NCBI GenBank assembly: GCA_937949535.1
Contig: CALEDI010000003.1
Coordinates: forward strand, 1-49,989
Direction of reading: 5' to 3'
Length of the DNA: 49,989 nt
Source: an uncultured Lewinella sp.
Lineage (GTDB): Bacteria > Bacteroidota > Bacteroidia > Chitinophagales > Saprospiraceae
The position numbers and the translations under genes were made by a program. Below are positions 15,852-24,522 of the stretch, piece after piece. The notes under the pieces were generated by a model, which was not told where the DNA came from, did not search any database, and saw only the letters and a list, made by a program, of their open reading frames with translations. Within the stretch, counting starts at the first letter, position 1. Every line of letters begins with the position of its first letter.

Positions 15852-16592
15852 ATCTCTCCCAAAATCCTGATCGTCGAAGACGAAATGGTCATTGCTGCTA
15901 AAATCCAACTGCACCTGGAGCAGTTTGGCTACGTCGTTACGGGCATCGTAGCGGATGGCGTCGCTGCGGTACGGGCCGCAAGGGCCGACCCGCCAGATCT
16001 GATCCTGATGGATGTGAACCTTCAGGGAGATCTCGATGGCATCGAAACGGTACAGGTATTGCGGCGAGAGACCCAAGTGCCCATCGTTTACCTCACAGCG
16101 AATACCGACGACGGTACCTTCAAACGTGCCCGGGCAACTTTGCCGGAAGCTTTCTTGAGTAAACCTTACCGGAAGGGGGAATTGCAGCGCGTTGTGAGCT
16201 TAGCTTTGCTACGCAACCTTGCTTCATCAACCTCCTCTGCACCTGCGGCCGCGCCCCTTCAAAATGCGCACTTGCTGAGTGATCGCATTTTCGTGCGCCA
16301 CAAAGAAAGAATGGTAAAGCTGTACCTAAAAGACATCCTATACATTGAGGCCGAACGCGCCTACTGCAAAATCACCACCGCAGATTCGGAGTACCTACTC
16401 AGCATCGCCCTTGGCCGGCTGGAAGAGCAGCTCACTTCCCCCGACCTGTTACGGGTACACCGCTCTTACATGATCAACCTGATTCATATCGATGAGATCG
16501 GCGACAACTACGTTGCCATCGCCGGTAAAGCGGTACCCATCGGTAAATCCCACCGGGAAACTTTCGCCGCCCGGGTAAAATTGATCCGCTGA
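15852..16592 (+). CDS. LytTR-family response regulator, apparently with an ATC start
   Basis: The receiver domain begins SPKILIVEDE, but the first standard start in frame is the ATG at 15885, which would remove the first beta strand and the acidic pocket. Upstream to the in-frame TAA there is no ATG, GTG or TTG. An ATC at 15852 lies exactly where Met of M-SPKILIVEDE is expected and puts the phosphorylated Asp at residue 54 (LILMDVNLQG), the normal place. A linker (about 118-136) contains the 17-bp motif; the LytTR DNA-binding domain follows (RIFVRHKERMVKLYLKDILY to the end). 246 residues. Its stop overlaps the start of the kinase gene by one base (TGATG), so the two form an operon. The alternative annotation start is 15885. 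Confidence 0.85.
   Translation: MSPKILIVEDEMVIAAKIQLHLEQFGYVVTGIVADGVAAVRAARADPPDLILMDVNLQGDLDGIETVQVLRRETQVPIVYLTANTDDGTFKRARATLPEAFLSKPYRKGELQRVVSLALLRNLASSTSSAPAAAPLQNAHLLSDRIFVRHKERMVKLYLKDILYIEAERAYCKITTADSEYLLSIALGRLEEQLTSPDLLRVHRSYMINLIHIDEIGDNYVAIAGKAVPIGKSHRETFAARVKLIR
16239..16255 (+). repeat. Copy of the dispersed 17-bp motif (exact), inside a CDS
   Basis: GCACCTGCGGCCGCGCC in the interdomain linker of the LytTR regulator, read A-P-A-A-A-P. Confidence 0.75.
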
Positions 16593-18406
16593 TGCGTCCT
16601 GTACTATTATATATTTTATTCCTATGTGCTTTTTCGTCACTAGCCGCGCAATCCCAGAAGCTGACGGCATCGGAAATAGCAGCACTGAAAGAGAAAACCT
16701 CTGTTAACTACGACGGCGTTCATGCTGACATTAATCTTCTATTCCGTCACTATTGGCAACGAACGGAAGTCGGCTACATCGATTCTTTGATAAAGTACGC
16801 CAAGCTGGGTCTCCGATACGCCGAAGCTGGCGGAGATGAGAAAATCATTGCCGACCAAAGGCGGAATATGGGAGATGCTTTATTGGAAGCCAACCATTTC
16901 ACGGAAGCCCAGAAACACTTTTTTCTAGCACTGGAATACTACGAAAGAACTAGTAATTACGATGAGCAAATCGTACTTCACAACGGGCTGTGTTTTGGCT
17001 ATTTTCAGGTGGAAGATTTCAAAAAAGCACTATTTCATGGTGAAAAAGGAGCTGCATTAGAAAACAGAGCGAGTTCTACCGACATTCGTTTTCGCAGCCT
17101 AGAGCACTTACCTATGCTTTACTGCACGCTGAATGAACTGGAAAAATCACTAGCGGCGAGCAAGCGTATGTTAGCGTTGGTGGAGGAACTGAAATTGAAT
17201 GATAACGACGACGAAGACCACCTTGTCTCACACTGGTATATTGCCTATTCAGCAATAATAACGGTACTGGGCGATCAAGGAAAGTATGAGGAAGCCGTCA
17301 AAACAGCTGAGAAAGCCCTGCAACCACCGGAAGGCTGGGAAAATGAATTGCGGGATGGGGAGCTACGCGCCCGACTTGCATTCATTCAGATGGAGGAAGG
17401 ACACTACGCGGAGGCAGTAGGGAACTTCATGCCTTTCCTAGATTATATGTCCGCTAAAGGTGATAGTACTTACTTAGACAGCCACTTATTAGCCCTTGGC
17501 CAATGCTACCAAAATTTAGGCCAGCCCGATAGCGCTCTTCATTACTATCAACACGCCTGGAAACTACAGGGCAAACAAACGCAGGATCGTATCACCAGCC
17601 TCGAGACAGAACTGGGCACCCGCTACCAAACACAAGAAAAGGAACAACGCATTGCTACGCAAGAGTCCCAGATTGCCACCCAGCAACTCCGCCAAAACAT
17701 CACCTACGGCGGGGCAGGAGTTCTGGCCCTTGGGCTGATCGGTTTGTTATTCGGTCTCCGAAACAACCGCCGGAAAAACGCCTTATTAGCCGAACAAAAC
17801 ACCCGCAATGAACTCCTGCTCAAAGAAATCCACCACCGCGTAAAGAACAACCTCGAAACGGTTTCCAGCCTGCTGGAACTCCAGTCTGCCGGCCTCACTG
17901 ATGAAGCCGCACGCGATGCCATGCAGGCCGGGCAGGGCCGCGTACAGAGCATGGGCTTGCTGCACCAAAAGCTCTACCAAGGCAAGAACCTCGCGGCCAT
18001 TGAGATGAAGGATTACTTCCAGAACTTGGCCCTCGGTCTGCTGGACAGCTATGATGCCGAAGACCGGATCAAAGTCAGCGTCAGTATGCAGCCGTTGGAG
18101 TTGGACGTAGACACTGCCGTACCTCTCGGCCTCATCGTCAATGAGCTACTGACCAACACCATCAAGTACGCTTTTGAGGGCGCTGCCGCAGGTGCAGTGG
18201 AGGTTGAACTGAGCAAGGTCGCCAACAAAGAATACCTCCTCTCAGTAGCCGATAACGGCCAGGGCAAGAATTTTGACCAAGCCCCGACCGGTACCGGCTT
18301 CGGTAGCCGCCTCGTTAAGATGCTGACCAGTCAGTTGCGCGGCCAGCTAATCGAGGTCAATGATGGCGGCCTGCGTACGGAGTTAAGATTTCCGGAACGG
18401 AGGTAA
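16592..18406 (+). CDS. Sensor histidine kinase with TPR sensor region (HisKA_2 type)
   Basis: 604 residues. A signal peptide (MRPVLLYILFLCAFSSLAAQ) is followed by an outer TPR-like helical region to about 330, a Gln-rich coiled coil, a membrane helix near 372-388, then EIHHRVKNNLETVSSLLELQ (His about 414, HisKA_2 domain). The ATPase domain has NELLTNTIKYAF, DNGQGK and GFGSRLVKML. It would phosphorylate the LytTR regulator encoded just before it. The start codon overlaps the regulator's stop by one base. A near copy of the 17-bp motif (18179-18195) lies in the N-box loop, encoding the GAAAGA insert. Confidence 0.93.
   Translation: MRPVLLYILFLCAFSSLAAQSQKLTASEIAALKEKTSVNYDGVHADINLLFRHYWQRTEVGYIDSLIKYAKLGLRYAEAGGDEKIIADQRRNMGDALLEANHFTEAQKHFFLALEYYERTSNYDEQIVLHNGLCFGYFQVEDFKKALFHGEKGAALENRASSTDIRFRSLEHLPMLYCTLNELEKSLAASKRMLALVEELKLNDNDDEDHLVSHWYIAYSAIITVLGDQGKYEEAVKTAEKALQPPEGWENELRDGELRARLAFIQMEEGHYAEAVGNFMPFLDYMSAKGDSTYLDSHLLALGQCYQNLGQPDSALHYYQHAWKLQGKQTQDRITSLETELGTRYQTQEKEQRIATQESQIATQQLRQNITYGGAGVLALGLIGLLFGLRNNRRKNALLAEQNTRNELLLKEIHHRVKNNLETVSSLLELQSAGLTDEAARDAMQAGQGRVQSMGLLHQKLYQGKNLAAIEMKDYFQNLALGLLDSYDAEDRIKVSVSMQPLELDVDTAVPLGLIVNELLTNTIKYAFEGAAAGAVEVELSKVANKEYLLSVADNGQGKNFDQAPTGTGFGSRLVKMLTSQLRGQLIEVNDGGLRTELRFPERR
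18179..18195 (-). repeat. Copy of the 17-bp motif (one mismatch), inside a CDS
   Basis: GCACCTGCGGCAGCGCC on the minus strand, within the ATPase domain of the histidine kinase. Confidence 0.6.
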
Positions 18407-18428
18407 GCCCCGGCCTTCGAGGCGAAAA

Positions 18429-19367
18429 TCACTTGCCAAAGTTCGTCAACGGAACTACTGCCGGACTAAAGCTAATACCCAGGTCCCGCCGGGCAGCATC
18501 ATTTTTGTAGACTATACTCGCCTCTCCCGCTGGGGTATTTCCGTTCAGCATAGCCGAGATGTCAGAAACCTTCCAGCTTTCACTACTCAGTAGATAATTC
18601 TTTCCGTGCAATCCTGTCCTGATGCCCGCAGCGTAAATGGCTTCGGCAACGTCCTTAACATCGACCAGCGCAAACGCAACGTCGTGGTCGTACAACATCT
18701 GAATGAAGGGGTTGGGGGCCAGCTTGTTCTTAAACAGGAATTGCAGCCCGCCGGAAGTCGAATCTTGTCGGGCGGATAAGGCCTTGCCCATCACCGCTAC
18801 GGGAGCGACGCTGGTTACTTCAAAACCTAGGTTCGGGTAGTCTTTCAGAAACCGCTCAACGGTTTGATTGGCGATGAACTTGGCTTGGCCATAAGGATGG
18901 CTCTCTTCGCTCATGAAGGGCACATCGCTTTCATCGAAGGTGTCTCCGAGGGCTTTGTTTCCCGGCGGCATTGGAAAATCGGAGTTGTAGGCGGCTACGG
19001 AAGCGATGAAGACGACCTTATCGATGTTCGGCGTCTGGCTAACGACTTGAAGGAAGTTCTCCGTTCCCTTTATTGTTGGGTCAAACAGTTCTGTTTTGGG
19101 GTCTTTTACGTCCAACTGAAAAGGCGTGCCACCGTGGACGACAATGTCGCAGCCTCGGACGAATGCTTGCAACTGCTCTTTATTCTCGACCCTGAGCGGG
19201 AGGATTTCCAGATTTTTGGCATTTATTAAAGCCTTTAGGTGGGTGTACTTCTCCGACTTAGAGATATCCGTAGTAGATACCCTGACCCGGAAGCCTTCGC
19301 GTAAAAATTTCTGAGTGATGTAGCTTCCAATGAAGCCTGAACCACCGATGATACCAACGGTTTTCAT
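18429..19367 (-). CDS. NAD(P)-dependent epimerase/dehydratase-like SDR
   Basis: 312 residues. The N-terminal GIIGGSGFIGSYI is the extended-SDR nucleotide-binding motif; S...YGQAK (near 152-156) is the catalytic Y-x3-K. The overall pattern (DIVVHGGTPF, VVFIASVAAY) resembles dihydroflavonol-4-reductase-like and nucleoside-sugar epimerase-like proteins of broad substrate range. The substrate is not readable. It stands before a SnoaL-like gene on the same strand, 93 bases apart. The spacer starts with a short poly-G run, so joint transcription is uncertain. Confidence 0.85.
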   Translation of the reverse strand: MKTVGIIGGSGFIGSYITQKFLREGFRVRVSTTDISKSEKYTHLKALINAKNLEILPLRVENKEQLQAFVRGCDIVVHGGTPFQLDVKDPKTELFDPTIKGTENFLQVVSQTPNIDKVVFIASVAAYNSDFPMPPGNKALGDTFDESDVPFMSEESHPYGQAKFIANQTVERFLKDYPNLGFEVTSVAPVAVMGKALSARQDSTSGGLQFLFKNKLAPNPFIQMLYDHDVAFALVDVKDVAEAIYAAGIRTGLHGKNYLLSSESWKVSDISAMLNGNTPAGEASIVYKNDAARRDLGISFSPAVVPLTNFGK

Positions 19368-19460
19368 ATTGTTTGTTTTATGAGGCTAATCAAAAGGGGG
19401 GGGGAGGATAAGTAGGAGAGCCGAGAAATTGATACTCTCTGGCTCACCTACTCAAAAAGC

Positions 19461-20423
19461 TTAGTGCATCCCAATTAGGCGGCCCATCACGTCGCGCGGT
19501 GTCTCCGCCTTACCGCTGATGTTCATCTGCTCGAAATAGGTATACCAGCCGCTACCCGCTACGGCCTGCTCGAAGGTTTTAACCATCTCAGCGTTGGGGA
19601 AACTCCAGACGGCGAAGAAATCGTAACCGGCCCGCTGATCGGTTGCGTTGGTGTTGGAACCCCAACTCAGAATTTCTACTCCGCTTTCCATCATGCCGGA
19701 GATGGGGCCGGAGAGTGCTTTAAGGTATTCGGTTTGCTTTTCAGTGGAGAGTGCCTTCCAAGCTGGGGTTGCGTTCCAAGCTTCGATGAAATGTACGGGT
19801 GGGTTTAGCTGCTTCCGGGCGTTTCCCAGCGCATTCTCCATCGGAATTTCGTTGTAGTAGGCGTATTCCTCGATGATTTTGCCGTCCACGAGCTGGTAAG
19901 TGGCGTGGACGGGGAATCTAATTTCCTCCTTGGTAGCGGCCACGGTACCAGCCCAGTAGCTCCAAAAATTGACCCACATCTCGCCCTTATCGTCAATCAC
20001 TTGTTCAATGATGAGGGCCTCGCCTAGATCGATCCGGTAGCTACTGAACTGCTCCGCAACAGCCCGAAAACTGTTGGTCATTTCTGCGGCGTTTCGTTGG
20101 GGAGCGTTGTTGTGGGTGATCTTCGCACCCGGGCCGTAAGACTTCTCCATCGTGGCCCAGTCGCTTGTGTTGTAGGCCGCATGAAATGCTTTGACGAAGT
20201 CAATACCAGGAGATTGTTGGGTGTAGCGCGGGTCTTTTCGAGGTAAAGTCGTCTGCGGACCGTCGAAGTTAAGTGTTATACCTACCTCATCGTAGATCGC
20301 ATCTTCGATATCGTAGGAGTCCATTGTTTTGAACTTACTCTCGTCCATTTGCGCCGTAAGGCTAAAGGAGAATAGTAGGCTAAATGAAATAACTAAGGAG
20401 AGGGTGAAAAGGGGAGACTTCAT
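19461..20423 (-). CDS. Exported SnoaL/NTF2-like protein
   Basis: 320 residues from the ATG at 20423, which starts a signal peptide (MKSPLFTLSLVISFSLLFSFSLTAQ); the longer frame to 20555 has no signal at its start. FVKAFHAAYNTSDWATMEKSYGPGAKITHNN and the strand-rich part after it look like a SnoaL/NTF2 fold, a small alpha+beta cone that binds hydrophobic ligands or is a polyketide-type cyclase. The C-terminal 100 residues (EILSWGSNTNATDQRAGYDF onward) look like a second, dimeric alpha-beta-barrel-like domain. Likely located in the periplasm. The role is not known. Confidence 0.7.
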   Translation of the reverse strand: MKSPLFTLSLVISFSLLFSFSLTAQMDESKFKTMDSYDIEDAIYDEVGITLNFDGPQTTLPRKDPRYTQQSPGIDFVKAFHAAYNTSDWATMEKSYGPGAKITHNNAPQRNAAEMTNSFRAVAEQFSSYRIDLGEALIIEQVIDDKGEMWVNFWSYWAGTVAATKEEIRFPVHATYQLVDGKIIEEYAYYNEIPMENALGNARKQLNPPVHFIEAWNATPAWKALSTEKQTEYLKALSGPISGMMESGVEILSWGSNTNATDQRAGYDFFAVWSFPNAEMVKTFEQAVAGSGWYTYFEQMNISGKAETPRDVMGRLIGMH

Positions 20424-20659
20424 GGTGAAGGAATTATGGGTGATAAGATGAAGAAGAAACGGAATTATTCTTCTCGTTTGCCCTCCAAATTTCAGGTCAA
20501 ACAAACCCTGAAATGGCCCACTTTTTCCGAACGTTAGTATTTGCCTTCCGAACACCCCTGTGGGTTTCCGATCGGTCCTTAAAACTTCATCTTTTCCCGT
20601 CCTTTATTGAGTTCTCTTTTCAAGATTTTCTTCAGTTTTGCTTTAAACCAGTTCCATAC

Positions 20660-20722
20660 CTACTTCCAGACATGGGTATCCATGTCTGGCACCTCTCCAT
20701 CAAAAACCACCACCCGGTACAT
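20660..20722 (-). pseudogene. DUF6807-type lipoprotein, 3' end fragment
   Basis: On the minus strand YRVVVFDGEVPDMDTHVWK and a stop. It is almost identical to the end of the decayed copy at 15573-15761 and nothing upstream is kept. The end contains CCAGACATGG-GTAT-CCATGTCTGG, a perfect 10-bp palindrome with a 4-base loop, so it may survive as a transcription end signal. Confidence 0.75.
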
Positions 20723-20830
20723 GGAACGTGGTGACTTTATCCGATGCAACCATATTTATGGCAGCTTTCACTAAGGAGCAGCTTCCCAAAGGTATTTGAA
20801 ACTGGTAACTCCTAAAAATGAAAAAGAGCA

Positions 20831-20867
20831 GTAAACTCGATACAACGCGAAGCGTGATCGAGTTTAC
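20831..20867. terminator. Hairpin downstream of the globin gene
   Basis: GTAAACTCGAT (20831-20841) pairs with 20857-20867; an inner ACGC-GAA-GCGT stem caps it. On the minus strand TTTTT follows at 20821-20825. It is a plausible end of the globin operon transcript. Confidence 0.6.
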
Positions 20868-20917
20868 TACCCTTATAAAAGTAATGTATTCAGCTAAGTC
20901 TTCGTCTTAGTAGAAGA

Positions 20918-21388
20918 CTACTTCCAGAATTCGTACCATTTCTTCTCGGCTGGTGGAGCCGTCTTAGCAGGAACGGATTCTGCGGCGTCGATCATAGTGG
21001 TGGCCATTACGCCATAAACTTCCGTCCATGCCGCTTTAACCTCTGGGGTGAACGCCTCGCCCAGTCCCGCGTCGAGGGTGCCAAGCAGGGCTGCGCCCAC
21101 GTCGTCGTAGTGGCTGGAGGTTACGCCATAATCTACATGACGACGCCCCAGCCCTTGCAGGGCAGGCACAAGGGTGTCGAGGTCGTTCAGGCCGCGTACC
21201 GCGACGACCAGCATGTCGCGAAGTTTATTCCGCTGACCAGCCATTTTTTCTTCATCCTGCGGAAAGATGGCTTTCAGGGTAGGATTGCGTTCCATCAGCT
21301 TATCGTAGAAGATAACCATCGCGTCATCAGCGATAGGAACGACTTTTGCCCAAGAGTCTTGGACGAGGGATATTGTTTTAGCATCCAT
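20918..21388 (-). CDS. Single-domain globin of the flavohemoglobin lineage
   Basis: 156 residues. The globin domain aligns with the heme domain of Hmp-type flavohemoglobins: Tyr28 in IFYDKLMERNP is B10, Gln52 is E7, His84 in GRRHVDYGV is the proximal F8 ligand. This Tyr/Gln distal pair is the one used for NO dioxygenation. The FAD reductase domain normally fused behind it is missing; the gene instead ends in a spacer and KKWYEFWK, an aromatic-basic tail that could rest on the membrane. It is the last gene of a four-gene operon whose first gene encodes a reductase. The NO role is inferred from the lineage and needs the reductase partner. Confidence 0.9.
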   Translation of the reverse strand: MDAKTISLVQDSWAKVVPIADDAMVIFYDKLMERNPTLKAIFPQDEEKMAGQRNKLRDMLVVAVRGLNDLDTLVPALQGLGRRHVDYGVTSSHYDDVGAALLGTLDAGLGEAFTPEVKAAWTEVYGVMATTMIDAAESVPAKTAPPAEKKWYEFWK

Positions 21389-21411
21389 TGTACTTTAATT
21401 TAGTTGGGCGA

Positions 21412-21888
21412 CTATTTATAGTAAAATACCACCCAGATGTGAAGAAATGATAGCACCGTGATCACCACCGTACCCAGAATGTGAATGACGTACCACAGCC
21501 GGAAGGCGTTTTGCCCCCAAGCCCGAATCACGTTCGTATTCAGCAAGCCTAGAAAGAAGGTGAAGAAAAAGGTGATGGCTAAAATCATCAGGTAGCCAAA
21601 GCCGAGATTATGGGCATGGACATAAAAAGCCAGTGGCATCAATGCGCCACTCCACTTGTGAATACTGAGTAGTCGGTCACTCGCTTTTCCGTGTGGCTTG
21701 CGCAAACGTACCAGGGTAAGCAACCACTGAAAAAGGATGTAGAGAATCAGGAAAAGCCCCGACCAACGCCGGTACTCTTCCTGCACTTGCAATTCATGCA
21801 GGAATGGAACGGGAATGGATAAAGCATACTGGGCGATGAAGGCCAGCAACAACCCGTATCCGATGATTTTAGTAATACGATCCGACAT
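21412..21888 (-). CDS. Membrane di-heme cytochrome b-like protein (ferric-reductase type helices)
   Basis: 158 residues with about five hydrophobic helices. His77 and His91, and His136 and His150, are each spaced 13 residues apart (H-x13-H) on two helices; this is the bis-histidine pattern that holds two stacked b hemes in ferric reductases, NADPH oxidases and related proteins. No flavin or NAD domain is present. It would carry electrons within the membrane between the c-heme proteins outside and cytoplasmic partners. The start lies 3 bases after the stop of the c-heme lipoprotein gene. Family name uncertain; heme ligation is inferred from the spacing. Confidence 0.7.
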   Translation of the reverse strand: MSDRITKIIGYGLLLAFIAQYALSIPVPFLHELQVQEEYRRWSGLFLILYILFQWLLTLVRLRKPHGKASDRLLSIHKWSGALMPLAFYVHAHNLGFGYLMILAITFFFTFFLGLLNTNVIRAWGQNAFRLWYVIHILGTVVITVLSFLHIWVVFYYK

Positions 21889-21891
21889 TCG

Positions 21892-22728
21892 TTAGATGTT
21901 ATCGACGAAAGCCATGATTTCCTTGAAGGTTTCTGCGCCAACCTCCTCGTTGACAGCTTCCAGGAAGAAGTCTTTTGCGGGAACGACGTAACCTTCACTG
22001 GACCACTTACCCGTGATCTCTGGAACGTCCTTTTCTTTGAATGCACGAACTTCCTGGAGGAAGGTTTCGTAGGTGTTCGCTACGCCTTCTCGGTATACTT
22101 TGACCATAGCAAGCGTCTCGTTCATGGTCAGGGAATCCTCGGGGTACGTCCAAGTAGTTGCTCCCATAATGTCGCCCAGTGCCCAGTCGGTCTTGGAAGT
22201 GTTGGGGTGGTCGTTGTGGCAGCTAACACAGGGTGCTGCGCCGGCAAAATCTGGGAACATCGCCGTGTAGAGCTCGTTCTCTTCGTCGTAGAAGAATTCC
22301 GGTTCTGCCGTTTCACGTATGGCCTCGAATTTTTCAGCCTGAACACCAGTGAATTTGTTCGCCTTCACGATCGGAAAGTCAGAGCCGAGGTAGAGTCCGA
22401 GAGGAACATTAGACTTCTGAATTTCATTCGATGTTCCGCGTAGGAATAGCGCGGGAAGCGGACCGGCCTCTACATCTGCTTTTTCCCAATCTTCGTGGAA
22501 GCCGATGCCAGCAGTTTTACCGAGACCAACGATCTTTTTGGTGTAAAGCGTACGGGTTTTTTCGTTTTCGTGAGCGATGATGCGGAACGCGTCCTCAACC
22601 GAGAGTACTTTAGCTTCCGTTGGAGCGGTTTCTGCAAAAGGATCCGCGCCGCCGCCGCCGCCACAGGAGGTGAAAAAGGCTCCTGCCACTAAGGTGGTGA
22701 AGACAATGAGCAATGAAATTTTTTTCAT
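21892..22728 (-). CDS. Tll0287-like (DUF3365) c-heme lipoprotein
   Basis: 278 residues. A signal peptide ends in the lipobox FFTSC (Cys22), followed by a Gly tract. The body matches the Tll0287-like domain (DUF3365), a PAS-like sensor fold that holds one covalently bound heme: CVSCH is at 167-171, with NDHPNTSKTDWALGDIMG behind it. Such domains occur in periplasmic sensors and electron-transfer proteins. Here it is free-standing and probably lipid-anchored on the outside of the inner membrane. It lies 30 bases after the reductase gene and 3 before the cytochrome b gene, so translation is likely coupled. Confidence 0.85.
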   Translation of the reverse strand: MKKISLLIVFTTLVAGAFFTSCGGGGGADPFAETAPTEAKVLSVEDAFRIIAHENEKTRTLYTKKIVGLGKTAGIGFHEDWEKADVEAGPLPALFLRGTSNEIQKSNVPLGLYLGSDFPIVKANKFTGVQAEKFEAIRETAEPEFFYDEENELYTAMFPDFAGAAPCVSCHNDHPNTSKTDWALGDIMGATTWTYPEDSLTMNETLAMVKVYREGVANTYETFLQEVRAFKEKDVPEITGKWSSEGYVVPAKDFFLEAVNEEVGAETFKEIMAFVDNI

Positions 22729-22758
22729 AATAAGCCTATTTAAAAGTGGATGATTAAA

Positions 22759-24522
22759 TTATTTCCGCATCTTCTTGATCGCCTCGCCTATGGCCTCCAC
22801 GGAGTGGGTCTTGACGTCCCCGTAGGGATCCTGACCGCCATTGGCGTAATCGATGATGGAAGTGACGGGAATCGTGTCCTTCATTAGGTGGGCCACCTCT
22901 GTTACGTGATTGCCATGAAAGTCATGGCACTGTAGGCAGGTAACCCATTGGTTGGAATGAATCAGCTCAGCATGGGAAATATCTAAAGGGTCATCGGTCA
23001 ATTCGGTATCCTGATGACAGTGGGAACAAAAGGTTAAATCGGTAACCGTAAGACGGACGCCCTGGTGCTCTGAATGGCAGCTTTCGCAGCGTTCCACTCC
23101 AATGGCTTGGCGGGCGTCTTTAAATCTTGGTTCTTTGAACCGGTGCATCGGGTGGCGGTCTGTTGGTCTTTTGTGACAGCTTTCACATTTTTTATTGTCG
23201 ACGTTGTTGGAGCCGAAGGTGACGGCTTGCGCTCGGTTACCAATTAAGTGCTGAAAATTGGCTTGTAGTTGCTGGGCTAGGGTCCCTTTTGCCAGCGAAT
23301 GGCAATCTTCACAGCTTAGTGTTTCATGTCCCGTATTCATAGGGCCAGGTGAAATCATATTGGTTGGTGCCGGAAAGGTCATCGCCCCAAGCAGAAGCAT
23401 CCCAAAAAAAAATCCAGCCATCAAAGCCAACCGGCGGTTGCCTCGGCGTTTTGATCCGGTGTTAGACGGGATATCACGGCAGTCAACGCTCACATCCCCC
23501 GACATGGGGTAAGCACAACAAGTCAGAATATAGCCCTCTTTTTTATCTTTATCACTCAGTGCTAAGTCAACGGTTTGTTCAATTTTTCCGCCCAGCAATT
23601 TCATCTTACACGAAGAGCAAACGCCTTGCTTACAACTGTAAGGCAAGTCAACACCGCCCGCCAGCGCGCCGTCTAGTATCGACTGGTTTGGTTTTACTTC
23701 AATGGTCTCCCGCTTACCGCCGGGCAGCAATAGTACCACCCCACGGCTTTGGCCCGTCTGCACTGAACTCAGCGCAACGTCGGCCTGGAAGTATTCCGCA
23801 TTCACCTGGCTAGCTGGTACACCGAGGCCGGCGAAGGCCTGTTTGGCGTTGTCCATCATTGGCTTTGGCCCACAGATGTAATACTCCGCCGTATCATAGC
23901 GCAGCGGAAGCCCCTGGATGAGGGCATAAATTTTTTCGTGGGTAAGCAAGCCCGTTTCCCCCGTCCAGCCTGAAGGGGGATACTGCAAGCAGTTGATTAG
24001 TGTAAAACGGTCGTTAGCCGTCAGGCCAGAAAAATAGTCCTTAAAGATGATGTTTTCCTCATCGCGGTTGCCGTAGATCAGCGTCGCCTTTGAAAGTGGT
24101 TCTCCTTCCAGAATATGACCAATCATCGACCGGATGGGCGTTATGCCACTCCCCCCTGCAACGAACACATATTGCCTAGCACGAAGGGGATTAACGGACA
24201 AACGAAAATTTCCCTCCGGCACCTTGATGTCAACTGTCTGACCAACCACCGCTTCGTCCACGAGGTAGCTAGACATTACCCCACCGGGAACCTTTTTTAC
24301 CCCAATCCGCAAACCATCTTCACCGGGTACGGAACAGATAGAATAGCAACGGCGTACGTTTTCGTTTCCCGGCATCGTCAGTGTCAAATACTGGCCTGGG
24401 TCGTATCGGAACGCCTCCTGCATCTTTTCAGGGATGCCGAATGTGATTACCCGAGCACTGGGTGTCGTTTCGGTAATGGCCTCAATACGTAAACGATAAG
24501 TATTCTCCACGGTAAAAGTCAT
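22759..24522 (-). CDS. Ferredoxin-NAD(P)H reductase / 2Fe-2S / pentaheme cytochrome c fusion
   Basis: 587 residues in one chain. An FNR-type flavoprotein (RCYSIC 58-63 for FAD, GGSGITPI 123-130 and CGPKPMM 217-223 for NAD(P)H) is followed by a plant-type 2Fe-2S ferredoxin (Cys297, 302, 305 and 335 or 336). A single membrane helix (about 364-384, preceded by SKRRGNRR) leads to a c-type domain with five CxxCH sites (404, 446, 479, 499, 529). The positive-inside rule puts the flavin and 2Fe-2S part in the cytoplasm and the hemes outside, so one protein would move electrons from NAD(P)H through the membrane. The reductase half resembles the Hmp/phenylacetate-oxygenase reductase type. First gene of the operon, with a palindrome at its start. 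Confidence 0.9.
   Translation of the reverse strand: MTFTVENTYRLRIEAITETTPSARVITFGIPEKMQEAFRYDPGQYLTLTMPGNENVRRCYSICSVPGEDGLRIGVKKVPGGVMSSYLVDEAVVGQTVDIKVPEGNFRLSVNPLRARQYVFVAGGSGITPIRSMIGHILEGEPLSKATLIYGNRDEENIIFKDYFSGLTANDRFTLINCLQYPPSGWTGETGLLTHEKIYALIQGLPLRYDTAEYYICGPKPMMDNAKQAFAGLGVPASQVNAEYFQADVALSSVQTGQSRGVVLLLPGGKRETIEVKPNQSILDGALAGGVDLPYSCKQGVCSSCKMKLLGGKIEQTVDLALSDKDKKEGYILTCCAYPMSGDVSVDCRDIPSNTGSKRRGNRRLALMAGFFFGMLLLGAMTFPAPTNMISPGPMNTGHETLSCEDCHSLAKGTLAQQLQANFQHLIGNRAQAVTFGSNNVDNKKCESCHKRPTDRHPMHRFKEPRFKDARQAIGVERCESCHSEHQGVRLTVTDLTFCSHCHQDTELTDDPLDISHAELIHSNQWVTCLQCHDFHGNHVTEVAHLMKDTIPVTSIIDYANGGQDPYGDVKTHSVEAIGEAIKKMRK

Larger units (their letters stand above)
20424..20917. other. 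Intergenic region with repeat remnants
   Basis: No intact gene. It holds the DUF6807 tail fragment (20660-20722), a 7-bp stem TTTCAGG/CCTGAAA (20490-20513) and the hairpin at 20831-20867. Confidence 0.5.
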
